DNA of 47,912 nt, taken from NCBI RefSeq assembly GCF_016278365.1, contig NZ_JADQBZ010000009.1:1-47912 (forward strand). Reading direction: 5' to 3'. Below the pieces are notes generated by a model, which was not told the origin of the DNA, did no database searches, and saw nothing but the letters and a program-made list of their open reading frames with translations. The DNA is from Methanolobus sp. Its GTDB lineage: Archaea > Halobacteriota > Methanosarcinia > Methanosarcinales > Methanosarcinaceae. The translations under genes and the position numbers were made by a program. Below, in pieces: positions 25,968 to 34,267 of this stretch (position 1 is the stretch's first letter; each line of letters opens with the position of its first letter).

Positions 25968-26744
25968 TTACTGCGCAAGCCCGTTGACAATGTTTCTCCT
26001 TGTAACAAGCCCTACCATCTGCTCCTCAAGGTTTACGACTGGCACGCCGCCTATATTCTCATCAAGCATGAGTTTTGCGACATCCTTTACGGGAGTATTG
26101 GTATAGACGGTCTTTACACCCATTTTCATTATGTCTTCGACAATGAGGTTCTTGATACGTGCATCCTGCTTGTTTCCATCTACAATGTCACGGAAGGACC
26201 TCATTGCTTTAGCAATGTCCTTCTCTGTGACGATACCTACCAGTTTGTCATCATCTATCACAGGCACTCTTCCAATATCATTGTCAAGCATGAGACGCCT
26301 TATATGGCTCACACGGTCAGCAGGGTTTGCGACAATAGGGTTCTTTTGCATCACTTCAGCCACATACCCCTTCAGGTCGTTATTCCTGAGAAGTTCTGTC
26401 GGAGTAACCCAGCCAAGTACTTTTTCGTTCTCTACTACGATCATCACTCCGCCGTTGCGTGCCATGAGAGTGACGGCATCCGTTACCTTTGTATCGGCTA
26501 GCACTTTTACATAATTATCAGAGACTGCTGTTGCAACATGCAGGGCAGAGGCAGGCATGCTTCCCTTCTTGCGGGTCCCGAGCTCCTTTGTAATGTTCCT
26601 CATGGTGAGCACGCCCATGATCTTGTTATCATGTGTTACAAGAAGACGTCTTGTTCCTTTCTTCTCCATGATGTCAAGTGCATGAGAGATGGTGGCTGAC
26701 TTATCAATATTCACAGGTTCTGTCATTATGTCTTTTACTTCCAT
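25968..26744 (-). CDS. Four-motif CBS-domain protein
   Basis: This 258-residue protein consists of two Bateman modules: CBS repeats beginning [19 protein letters not shown], then a second near [18 protein letters not shown], a third in [17 protein letters not shown] and a fourth at [21 protein letters not shown] pairs bind adenine nucleotides (AMP, ATP, S-adenosylmethionine) and act as energy sensors. No enzyme domain is attached. It starts behind GAGGGAAG and is followed 20 nt later by the RNA ligase. The C-terminal NENIGG-like motif reads [12 protein letters not shown] and is echoed in the decayed copy at 27.8 kb. Confidence 0.9.
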   Translation of the reverse strand: MEVKDIMTEPVNIDKSATISHALDIMEKKGTRRLLVTHDNKIMGVLTMRNITKELGTRKKGSMPASALHVATAVSDNYVKVLADTKVTDAVTLMARNGGVMIVVENEKVLGWVTPTELLRNNDLKGYVAEVMQKNPIVANPADRVSHIRRLMLDNDIGRVPVIDDDKLVGIVTEKDIAKAMRSFRDIVDGNKQDARIKNLIVEDIMKMGVKTVYTNTPVKDVAKLMLDENIGGVPVVNLEEQMVGLVTRRNIVNGLAQ

Positions 26745-26814
26745 AATTCTTCCCTCTATGTATCAGATTCTTTATGCTCTTACATTTTTAGCTTGTACAC
26801 TTCTGTTCCGGCGT

Positions 26815-27657
26815 CTATTGAGCGGCCCGAAGTATGTCTTTTCTGCCTATCATGCTCACGATCTCATCCCGATTAACAACAGGAAGGCTGATAACATGCT
26901 CATCCAGCATGACCTTTGCAGCATCTACCAACAGGTCATCGACAGCTACGCCGGATGGCAGCTCCATCATAATGTCTTCGGCTACAAGGGGAACATCTTT
27001 GATGTACCTGTATGTCTTCTGGCCGGCGGGAGTAGATCTGCGTGCCATTTTTATGCTCTTTGATTGCATATTCCCTTCATTATCTACCATGATGTTCAGT
27101 GCCACGCTGCTTGTAGTGATTATCCCGACTGCCTCGTTGGAATCATCAGTGACGATCACCCTGTTGACTTCGTACTTTTCCATTTCCTGGACAACATGGT
27201 TTATCGTGTGGTGCCTGTGCACAAAGATAATGTCATCGCCCATCACATCCGATACCCGCATTTTAATATCCGGTTGTTGGGATACATATTTCATGATGTC
27301 TGTACCCGTAACTATCCCCACAATATTATCCTTCACAACCACAAGTGAGTTGATGCCGTTCTCAAGCATCAGGTTGCTTGCCTGGGATACCGAAGCATCC
27401 GGGTAGATGGATATGGGAGCATCATTCATTACCATATTAACCGGGATCTTGTCTATCGGTCTTCTGCGCCACATAGGTTCTGCCTGTGCAAGCTTTCTGC
27501 TCAGATCGGTCTTGGTGACTATGCCAACCATCCTTCCGTCTTTGGCCACCACAAGGGTGCTTATCTTATGCTTCAGCATTAGGTTTCTTGCATGTGCCAC
27601 GTTCTCTTCCGGTGCTATAGTGAATACCGGTGAACTCATAATGTCTTCAACATTCAT
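26815..27657 (-). CDS. Four-motif CBS-domain protein
   Basis: This 280-residue protein starts at ATG 27657, 6 nt after GGAGG; in-frame upstream codons lack such a site. It has four CBS repeats: MNVEDIMSSPVFTIAPEENV, then NMVMNDAPISIYPDASV, VSDVMGDDIIFVHRHHTI and VAEDIMMELPSGVAVDDLL. A basic linker, SIKMARRSTPAGQKTYRYIK, lies before the last repeat. It is a likely adenine-nucleotide sensor, the first gene of a leftward run with the second CBS protein, the RNA ligase and the SelB-like factor. Confidence 0.9.
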   Translation of the reverse strand: MNVEDIMSSPVFTIAPEENVAHARNLMLKHKISTLVVAKDGRMVGIVTKTDLSRKLAQAEPMWRRRPIDKIPVNMVMNDAPISIYPDASVSQASNLMLENGINSLVVVKDNIVGIVTGTDIMKYVSQQPDIKMRVSDVMGDDIIFVHRHHTINHVVQEMEKYEVNRVIVTDDSNEAVGIITTSSVALNIMVDNEGNMQSKSIKMARRSTPAGQKTYRYIKDVPLVAEDIMMELPSGVAVDDLLVDAAKVMLDEHVISLPVVNRDEIVSMIGRKDILRAAQ

Positions 27658-27744
27658 GGTGTTCCTCCATCTAAATGTTTTGAATTCCTTATTCTTTCTC
27701 ATATCGCGCGCAGAAAACACCGACATTGGTTTTGAAGGTGCTTC

Positions 27745-27950
27745 TTATATCATTTTGTTCATGCACTGACAGGCAGATCCTTTCTCATCGATCCTGTTAA
27801 GGGCCATGACAGATCCTTCCCAGACAGTTTGATCCTGGGATTGTTTTTGATTTACAACAGTACGACCTCCAATATTCTCATTAAGTATGATCACACGAGA
27901 TTAGATAGCCACAACAGATTCAGTGCATCAGCAGTTGCCGGCATGCTTCT
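27745..27950 (-). pseudogene. Decayed CBS-domain gene fragment
   Basis: Within the gap between CBS genes the minus strand encodes VIILNENIGGRTVVN (about 27846-27890), close to [14 protein letters not shown] in the intact CBS protein at 25968-26744. In another frame just upstream, ATADALNLL resembles the start of a CBS repeat. Stops and a frame change separate the two pieces and no start is present. I read this as the remains of a third tandem CBS gene. The evidence is a short motif, so alignment would be needed to be sure. Confidence 0.5.
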
Positions 27951-28376
27951 CATCTTTGGGAATATAGTTAACTCTCCGGAGTTTCTTTATCTATTGCTTA
28001 AACCAGCATTATCAGGCAGTTTGGTATCTCATGTGCTTTCAAATGGCTAATTCCTTGAGCAGACTATCGGAAATTAATCAGATATCTGGCGTATAATATT
28101 GCACTGTCTTGTCAACGGCAATCCAGACATCAGATAGTTCCTGTGGTCCCGGGCCAGCGGCCTTTGCTAAAGAACACTTTTAGCATGCATTTGAATAACA
28201 ATGCCTGTCTAAGCATGTGCTTTTTGTAAGCATGAATAATACTGCTTTTCCTGTAAGGTCCGCAAAGCTACTTTCCATTGCTTTAAAAATCGATACATAT
28301 CTTTTTCCATCATATATCGGGACAGACATTCATTTCACCAGCTTTCTTGTGTCCTTATTTTCTGACCAGTATCAAA
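27951..28376. other. Intergenic stretch with possible gene debris
   Basis: No intact gene is visible. On the minus strand a 30-codon open piece around 28079-28170 encodes PQELSDVWIAVDKTV and ends in a stop without any start, which looks like another C-terminal gene fragment, though too short to identify. Together with the CBS remnant this suggests a decayed locus of about 600 bp. Confidence 0.35.
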
Positions 28377-28979
28377 CTAGTCATAGTAACCTTCTTCCTC
28401 ACTGCAGTCCTCGCACAAGTTGAGCCCGTTAACCTCTGTCAGGTTGTCAGCCATGGCCCCGCAACGCTGACAGATGCCACGTTCTACATCGGTCTCCCTC
28501 AGGAAATCTCCTTCACGGTGCAATTCGATCAGGTTCTGGAGGATAGTATTCAATCCCGGTGAGATTGCCATGATATCCCGGTATGTGATCATTCCCAGTA
28601 CTACGTTACCATCCATCACTGCGAGCCTGCGTATGTCTGATTTGACCATGAGCTCAGCTGCTTCGATTATTCCAGTAGAGGGTCTGATGGATATTATCGG
28701 GGACGACATTATGCTCCTGGCATCCATCTCTCCGGGCAGCCTGTTCCTTGCAACAGTCTTGGAAACAACATCCTTCTCTGTGATTATACCGATAATGTCT
28801 CCCTTATCCACCACAATAACACTGTCCGTATTACGGTCAGTCATCTCCCGGGCTACTTCAAGTACAGTAGTGTCAGCATCTATGACAAAAATATCCTTTG
28901 CCATCAATTCTTTGACAGACATCTCGTTTTGTATCTCTTTTATCGAGACGTCGGTTTCCAAATCCCTCTGCGTGTTCAA
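28377..28979 (-). CDS. CBS-pair protein with C-terminal zinc ribbon
   Basis: This 200-residue protein has two CBS repeats (about residues 20-75 and 85-145: MSVKELMAKDIFVIDAD and RSIMSSPIISIRPSTG) and then a zinc ribbon, CQRCG...CEDC (about 169-190). Zinc-ribbon CBS proteins are common in archaea and probably link nucleotide sensing to nucleic-acid or protein binding. The start I use is TTG 28979 behind a GGAAGG/GGTAAGGG site; an ATG at 28922 (MSVKEL) is an alternative that trims 19 residues but has only a weak site. A TATA-like box lies near 29060. Confidence 0.85.
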   Translation of the reverse strand: MNTQRDLETDVSIKEIQNEMSVKELMAKDIFVIDADTTVLEVAREMTDRNTDSVIVVDKGDIIGIITEKDVVSKTVARNRLPGEMDARSIMSSPIISIRPSTGIIEAAELMVKSDIRRLAVMDGNVVLGMITYRDIMAISPGLNTILQNLIELHREGDFLRETDVERGICQRCGAMADNLTEVNGLNLCEDCSEEEGYYD

Positions 28980-28980
28980 G

Positions 28981-29095
28981 ACCCTTACCTTCCTTTAAAG
29001 CCAGGAGTAAAGAATTGGTCACTAATAGTCCACAGTTAAAATGTCGAGTTAATTGTATTTATAGATGTTCATGCACTTCTTTACATGGTAAGGGT
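28981..29095. repeat. Inverted repeat spanning the promoter of the CBS/zinc-ribbon gene
   Basis: acccttacc (28981-28989) and ggtaagggt (29087-29095) are perfect 9-bp reverse complements. The inner arm covers the ribosome-binding site of the gene starting at 28979, and the TATA-like tataaatac (minus strand, about 29055-29065) lies between the arms. It could be an operator pair or, if transcription starts farther upstream, a stem that hides the ribosome-binding site. Confidence 0.35.
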
Positions 29096-29205
29096 GTTGA
29101 GAAGGAAATAATAACTATTCCGCCGGTGCAAAATAAGGAGGCAGGAGGCATAGGAACAAGGTTCAGGCAGATATTATCAATCAGGAATGCTCTCCATAAA
29201 TATTT

Positions 29206-29236
29206 ATGGAACACCCAGTCCTGGCCGGTGTTCCAT
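29206..29236 (-). terminator. Terminator after the RPA gene
   Basis: A perfect 10-bp stem (atggaacacc 29206-29215, ggtgttccat 29227-29236) with an 11-nt loop lies 24 nt past the RPA stop on the minus strand and is followed by the AT-rich aaatattta. Confidence 0.55.
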
Positions 29237-29259
29237 CAGGCAACCGCCGAGTCTCTTGA

Positions 29260-30405
29260 TCAAAGGACTATTATCCTTGTCCGGTTTCCTGCGCTGAGCT
29301 CGATCTCATCATTGAAACCTGATTTTGAGAAGGCATCGATTATCTCGATTTCTGTGTCAATATCAACCTCATCTATAAGGCCGGCATGCTCGCCCCAGAG
29401 TGCTATCCTTATCCTGCCGGTATCATCGGATACATAGATGTTTGAGACGCTGTTCTCGGTACCGTCATCGCGTGTGAAATCCCGGCGATCCCCTATCCCG
29501 GAGACAGATCCCTTGACAGAGTATGATTCTCCTGGTATTATGTCGGATATGGGTGTGAAGTTCTCTGAGTAGTCGACCTCCTTGTCTGTCTTCTTCAGAA
29601 TAGTACGGTTACCTACCTGCACTTCGACCTGCTGGCTGAAGTTATTCTCCCGGGCGTAAGCATTGATTATCTCAATGGAGTCGTTGATGTTTAATTCGGG
29701 GAGCAGGTCTGTTTTCTCGTCCCATAGGGTGACTCTGATCTTCCCGGTGTCGTCTCCTACAGTTATATTCGAGACCCTGCCTGTTGAGCCATCCTTGCGG
29801 TTAAAGGTCTTTATATCGGCTATATCAAGTACCCTGGCTTTGAGGTTAATGTCACCCATGCCATTCTTTATATCTGTGATCTTAGTAGAGGCAACAGAGG
29901 CTTCAATCTTTTCATCTGTCTCGCACAACACTCCATTGTTACCTATATTCACTTCCACACCGGAATATCCTTCTTTCACATAACCGCTTATCTGGAATGT
30001 CTGTCCGACCGTGATATCCCCTGTCTTCACAAGATCCGCCTTATCGTCCCATAGTGTCAGGCGTATGGAACCTGTTTCATCAGCAACGAGAAGATTTGCA
30101 ACTCTCCCGATGGTGCCGTCATTACGGTTGAACTCCTTGGCCGGGAATACGGACATGACCTTGGCAATGAGCCTGACATTTCCTGTGCCGGGAGTGATAT
30201 CTGCTACTTTTTGTACCTCATTTCCGGCGCCTTCTCCACGTGTGTCACCGGCTCCAAGGTCATGTGCGACAAGCATTGCTGCCGTTTTCGTATCACATAG
30301 TCCGCCCATCTGGTTCACTTTTTCCCCTACCCTTTCCAGGAAGTCCTCCTGGCTGATGGTCCCGCTAAGCTCTTGCTTTTTGTAAATTTCTATAATTTCA
30401 TCCAT
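29260..30405 (-). CDS. Replication protein A with three OB folds
   Basis: This 381-residue protein starts at ATG 30405 after CAGGT. A helical N-terminal segment (residues 1-55) precedes three tandem OB folds. Each contains the same block in variant form: GRVANLLVADETGSIRLTLW, GRVSNITVGDDTGKIRVTLW and SVSNIYVSDDTGRIRIALW. These are RPA-type single-stranded-DNA-binding domains. Unlike the two-OB, zinc-finger RPAs of methanosarcinas it has no cysteine finger, and unlike the four-OB RPA1 it has one fold fewer. It coats single-stranded DNA in replication and repair. A strong terminator follows. Confidence 0.88.
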   Translation of the reverse strand: MDEIIEIYKKQELSGTISQEDFLERVGEKVNQMGGLCDTKTAAMLVAHDLGAGDTRGEGAGNEVQKVADITPGTGNVRLIAKVMSVFPAKEFNRNDGTIGRVANLLVADETGSIRLTLWDDKADLVKTGDITVGQTFQISGYVKEGYSGVEVNIGNNGVLCETDEKIEASVASTKITDIKNGMGDINLKARVLDIADIKTFNRKDGSTGRVSNITVGDDTGKIRVTLWDEKTDLLPELNINDSIEIINAYARENNFSQQVEVQVGNRTILKKTDKEVDYSENFTPISDIIPGESYSVKGSVSGIGDRRDFTRDDGTENSVSNIYVSDDTGRIRIALWGEHAGLIDEVDIDTEIEIIDAFSKSGFNDEIELSAGNRTRIIVL

Positions 30406-30546
30406 GTTAATACCTGAAAGACTTAGATACACAATACATCTTAAATCATTTGTTCTACATTGAGGTTAACTGCTGGTTTAAGTGAACTGTGCATAGAAGT
30501 CATTTTAACAACTTATATTAATTATAAGATATATCTGACAGATATC

Positions 30547-31182
30547 ATGATCCGTAAATGTATACAGCATGGGTACTTCAGAGGTGATGTCTGCCCGGAA
30601 TGCGGCGAAGAAGGACGTTATGTGCTGGATGATGACCGGGAAGAGAGACTCGGAAGATTTATTTCCGGTGCATTGAGGCATTTCCCGGAAGACATTGGCC
30701 TGGAAATGGACCAGCAGGGCTGGGTTGATATGGATGTGCTTTGTGACATTATGATGAAGCGCTACAAATGGGGCACCATGGAGCGCCTTGTGTCTCTGGT
30801 AGAGTCCGACGTGAAAGGCCGCTATGAGATAGACGGGTCTTTTATCAGGGCGCGCTATGGCCATTCAGTAGAGATCGATCTTATATCGGATTATCCTGAG
30901 AATGAACTTCCGTACCTCTACTATGGTGTAAGCCAGGAAGAAGCGGACATGCTTCTTGAGAACGGGATCACTCCTATAAGGCAGTGTTATGTACATCTGA
31001 GCAGGTCACTGGAAAAAGCAATGCAGGCTGCTTCTATTCATACTGACAACCCTGTGATATTTGAAATTGATGCTACATCGGCACAGGATGACGGAATCGA
31101 TATTGTGGTTGTTAATGAGGATATTGTGCTTGCAAAGAACATCCCTTCAGAGTACATAAGCATCGCTGATGCTCAGGAATGA
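30547..31182 (+). CDS. kptA: RNA 2'-phosphotransferase (Tpt1/KptA)
   Basis: This 211-residue protein starts at ATG 30547. The N-terminus is a zinc-binding knuckle (Cys5, His8, Cys16, Cys19). The Tpt1 catalytic set is visible: Arg44-His45 in ALRHFP, Arg101/103 in IRARYGHS, and Arg145 in PIRQCYVHLS. The usual LYHGT reads LYYGVS (Tyr126 in place of His), a variant I believe occurs in archaeal homologues. The enzyme moves a 2'-phosphate from RNA to NAD+, as in tRNA splicing or RNA repair. It is convergent with rtcA, stop to stop with no spacer. Confidence 0.9.
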   Translation: MIRKCIQHGYFRGDVCPECGEEGRYVLDDDREERLGRFISGALRHFPEDIGLEMDQQGWVDMDVLCDIMMKRYKWGTMERLVSLVESDVKGRYEIDGSFIRARYGHSVEIDLISDYPENELPYLYYGVSQEEADMLLENGITPIRQCYVHLSRSLEKAMQAASIHTDNPVIFEIDATSAQDDGIDIVVVNEDIVLAKNIPSEYISIADAQE

Positions 31183-32178
31183 TCATTGTACGTAAATTTC
31201 GAAGATCTTATCCCTTCTTTTTATGCCGAACCTGACATCAAGGAATTGCTCAGTGACCCATATATTGGTTGTTGTGTGATCTGACAGGGCAACAGTTGTG
31301 AAAGAGCCGCTGCCTGCAAGTCCCATGTAAGGTATTAGCTGGTCTGCAAGATGCTGGTCAACAGCCGCATCTGACTCCAGGCATGTTATCATTTCCTCTG
31401 CAGCCCTGGCTCCTACCTTCTCTGCAGGCAACCCTTTTTTTCCAATGGAGACTGCACCCTTGAAGCCGGACCACAGGGTTATCCCGCTTCCAGTGGAAAC
31501 ATATTGAGAAACTTCTGTCCGGATATCACACCCATATCCCTTTTTATCCATAATCTCTTTTGCAGATGCAGCCTGTCTCTGCGCTACATGTTCGGGCAGC
31601 CTGGAGCTATGGGAGATGCCTGAAACATCCATGTCCTCTCTGACGAAATCATATCCCCTAAGCCTTGATGGCTCGATTGTCAGCTCTATAAGCCCTCCTC
31701 CCCTGGGGTAGTATCCCCTGCTGATAGTTTTCAGTTGTGAGATATAGCCCATTCTTGACAGGGCCTTGAAAGTCACATTCTCAAGATAGTCTATAGTAGG
31801 GGACCATATGACATCAGTCCCTCCCTTAATCCGGAGCCTGACGGTACCGCTTGAATAAGCGGCAGCAGGCATGATACTCTGGATAAGCAATGGAATGCTC
31901 CCGGCTGTACCAATGTCTATTTCGGTACTTAACCCCTTTATTTCCAGTGGAGTGAATGTGATCTCAGTTGAACCAGGGAAGAGGCCTCCTACCTTTGCAT
32001 CACATAAGAGGGCGGCCGCTTCTATCGAAGTGAGATGCTGCATCTTAAGCCCGGGCTGGGGCCTTGCTTTGCGGATATTGGTAACAGTTACTTCTTCCCC
32101 TATCACTGCCGAGAGGGATACAGCAGTCCGCAGTATCTGTCCTCCTCCCTCTCCGTATGAGCCGTCGATGATTATCAT
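31183..32178 (-). CDS. rtcA: RNA 3'-terminal phosphate cyclase
   Basis: This 331-residue protein starts at ATG 32178, which overlaps the stop of the upstream flavoprotein gene (ATGA). The N-terminal IIIDGSYGEGGGQILRTAV is diagnostic of RtcA, and the catalytic His lies in DQHLADQLIPYM. It converts RNA 3'-phosphates to 2',3'-cyclic phosphates using ATP. Its direct neighbour kptA and the nearby RNA ligase also work on RNA ends. The coupling to a CoA-disulfide-reductase-like gene is unusual. Confidence 0.94.
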   Translation of the reverse strand: MIIIDGSYGEGGGQILRTAVSLSAVIGEEVTVTNIRKARPQPGLKMQHLTSIEAAALLCDAKVGGLFPGSTEITFTPLEIKGLSTEIDIGTAGSIPLLIQSIMPAAAYSSGTVRLRIKGGTDVIWSPTIDYLENVTFKALSRMGYISQLKTISRGYYPRGGGLIELTIEPSRLRGYDFVREDMDVSGISHSSRLPEHVAQRQAASAKEIMDKKGYGCDIRTEVSQYVSTGSGITLWSGFKGAVSIGKKGLPAEKVGARAAEEMITCLESDAAVDQHLADQLIPYMGLAGSGSFTTVALSDHTTTNIWVTEQFLDVRFGIKRRDKIFEIYVQ

Positions 32179-33551
32179 TTCCGGACCTTTGACATTTTCC
32201 GGAGTGCACCTTTTGCTGCATAGGTGAGCGGATCTACAAGTGTTCCAAGTGGTGGTGTGTAGCAAGTTTCCATGTTAAGTATTTCGTCCACTGTAGTTCT
32301 TTTGCTGATAGCAAGGGAGAATCCGTCAATCCTCTCTTTGACACCCTTGCCGCCGATAGCCTGTGCTCCTACGAGAATCCTGTTCCTGAAAAGAAGTTTG
32401 ATGTACAGTTGGGTTGAGCCGGGATAGTATCCTGCACGAGTGGTGCCCGTAGCAAGGCCACTTACTACGTCTATTCCATTAAGGCGAGCTATCCGGGTGG
32501 TAATTCCCACTGTACCTACTTCCAGTTCACCGATGAGAGCCACCCATGGGCTGATCACCGGACCGAAGCTGCTCTGCTCATCTATCAGGTTATCCCGTAT
32601 CACTCCTGCCATTCTTCTTGCTGTGCTTGCAAGCTGGCTTAACATAGGTCTGCCTGTTATGAGATCCTGAAGTTGTACGCACTCTCCCCCACAGTAGATA
32701 TCATGATCAAAAGTTCCGTTAGTTAGCTTTACCTGCAGGTCGTCGTTGACAATAATCCCTCCTGTGGGGCCTATTGCTATCCCAGCATCAGCGGCAAGCT
32801 TTGTTTCAGGATTTACCCCTGCGGATATTATGACCACGTCAGCCGGAAATTCCTTTTCTCCAATGGTCACGGATCTGACGCTACCTTCCCCATTGAGAGC
32901 TTGCGGGGTATAGTCGGTAAGTATCTGCACTCCCAGAGACTCAAGGTGTTCCCTGACTATATCCGCCATATCCGGATCGATATTGTGTGACAGCAGGGAA
33001 CTGCTCCGGTTGATGAGGAGTGTATTCAATCCTCTTTTAGAACATGCCACAGCAAGTTCAGCTCCTATTGCCCCTCCTCCTATTATTGCTACACTGGATG
33101 CTCTCTGAAGGGCTTTCTCAAGCCTCATGCCGTCTTCAAGGGTACGTACAGTGAATACATTTTCCAGTAAAGCTCCACTTTTGAGCTTTTCAGGGATGGA
33201 CGGAGTGCTGCCTGTGGCAATCACAAGCTTGTCAAATCGATATTCTTTTCCTTCAGCAAGGACCGTGCGGGATGCAAGATCAATAGATTCGACCACGGTG
33301 CCTATCCGGAGGTCTATTCCTGCTTCCTCGAAGAACTCTTTGTTCCTTTGAAGAAGGGAATTGAAACCGCTGATCTCCTTTGCTATTACAAATGGTATGC
33401 CGCACTGGCTATAGGATGCATGGGAGTCCGAAGAGAATACGAGGACATCATGGTCACTATGGCGTTTTACACTTGTTGCCACAGCCAGTCCCACTGCCCC
33501 TCCACCTATAATTATAAGTTTTTTCCTGTCAGCTGGATCTCTGTCATTCAT
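32175..33551 (-). CDS. CoA-disulfide reductase / NADH oxidase-like flavoprotein
   Basis: This 458-residue pyridine-nucleotide-disulfide oxidoreductase has an FAD Rossmann motif IIGGGAVGLAVA, the single redox-active Cys50 in SYSQCGIPF, LVIATGSTPSIP, the NAD-binding AIIGGGAIGAELAVA and the FAD-binding DIYCGGECVQL. A single Cys in place of CxxxxC identifies the CoADR/Nox/persulfide-reductase group. The substrate could be CoA disulfide, polysulfide, persulfide or O2. The ATG lies about 25 nt after a TATA box, so the message is probably leaderless. It is translationally coupled to rtcA. Confidence 0.88.
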   Translation of the reverse strand: MNDRDPADRKKLIIIGGGAVGLAVATSVKRHSDHDVLVFSSDSHASYSQCGIPFVIAKEISGFNSLLQRNKEFFEEAGIDLRIGTVVESIDLASRTVLAEGKEYRFDKLVIATGSTPSIPEKLKSGALLENVFTVRTLEDGMRLEKALQRASSVAIIGGGAIGAELAVACSKRGLNTLLINRSSSLLSHNIDPDMADIVREHLESLGVQILTDYTPQALNGEGSVRSVTIGEKEFPADVVIISAGVNPETKLAADAGIAIGPTGGIIVNDDLQVKLTNGTFDHDIYCGGECVQLQDLITGRPMLSQLASTARRMAGVIRDNLIDEQSSFGPVISPWVALIGELEVGTVGITTRIARLNGIDVVSGLATGTTRAGYYPGSTQLYIKLLFRNRILVGAQAIGGKGVKERIDGFSLAISKRTTVDEILNMETCYTPPLGTLVDPLTYAAKGALRKMSKVRK

Positions 33552-33570
33552 ATTGTTACAAAGGCAGTTA

Positions 33571-33579
33571 ATTTATATG
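33571..33579 (-). promoter_or_regulatory. TATA box of the flavoprotein-rtcA operon
   Basis: catataaat on the minus strand is centred about 24 nt before the ATG at 33551, implying a leaderless or nearly leaderless transcript. Confidence 0.5.
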
Positions 33580-34267
33580 ATAGTTCCTTGCATGAGAATC
33601 TTTCTGTCCGATCTCTCACTGCACCTCGCTCAAAGAATGTGAAAGTATTCTGGCCGGAAGACTAAATCAAGTTCACTTGCTTTATTAGTTTCAAAGGCTT
33701 CCCTGCCCGTGTTACCCATAAGTTTATAAGAGTTTGAATGATATTACTTTATGTAACCGTCATGTTATGGTTGCAATCCATGCTTGAAATTCGATCAAGA
33801 TCACAGAAATGCTCTTATGCAAGAGTATTTCCACTAATGCAAATATAGTTTAATCATAATCCTTATTCATTACATGTAAAACCTATCTCACAGATAAAGG
33901 AGTAGCGAAAAATAAAGGTACAAGGCATAGTAAAGATTGATTGAGAATCAGATAAGGGGTTTGGAAAACTGCTAATCATGTCTGCCAGAAGATGTTTGAG
34001 TGGTCAGAGCAACGGGCTGGTGCCCGCGGGAAATTGCTTGCTACATATCGGCACACCTATTAGAGGATGTAGTCTTACGGTCATACCTAACACTGCATTT
34101 TATAACACCTGATTTATATTTTAAATCACGGATTCCCTTCCTGATGTCATTACTGCCTGTCCCCAGTACATGTAGTGTAGCGGGTAGTATTCTATTTTTG
34201 CATTGGGCTGAAGGCTTGAGAGGCTTTCGACGATACGCATATCATCATAAACTTTAGGAGAATCCAA
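33580..34267. other. Long intergenic region before dnaG, possible non-coding RNA
   Basis: Nearly 700 bp separate the leftward flavoprotein operon from dnaG with no convincing reading frame. The part from about 33930 to 34130 is less AT-rich and holds several short stems: cgggc-tggt-gcccg, ctacat...atgtag and tgattta-tattt-taaatca. A segment gagtggtcagagc followed by a GC-rich stem resembles a tRNA D-arm and anticodon arm, but no T-arm or acceptor stem follows. It may hold an RNA gene or a long dnaG leader; I cannot name it. Confidence 0.35.

Noticed and set aside
33981-34090. A tRNA-Thr-like segment (D-arm-like gagtggtcagagc followed by ctggt in a stem)
   Set aside because: The anticodon loop would have six bases, no T-arm follows and no acceptor stem can be formed, so it is not a tRNA gene; kept only as part of a possible structured RNA.
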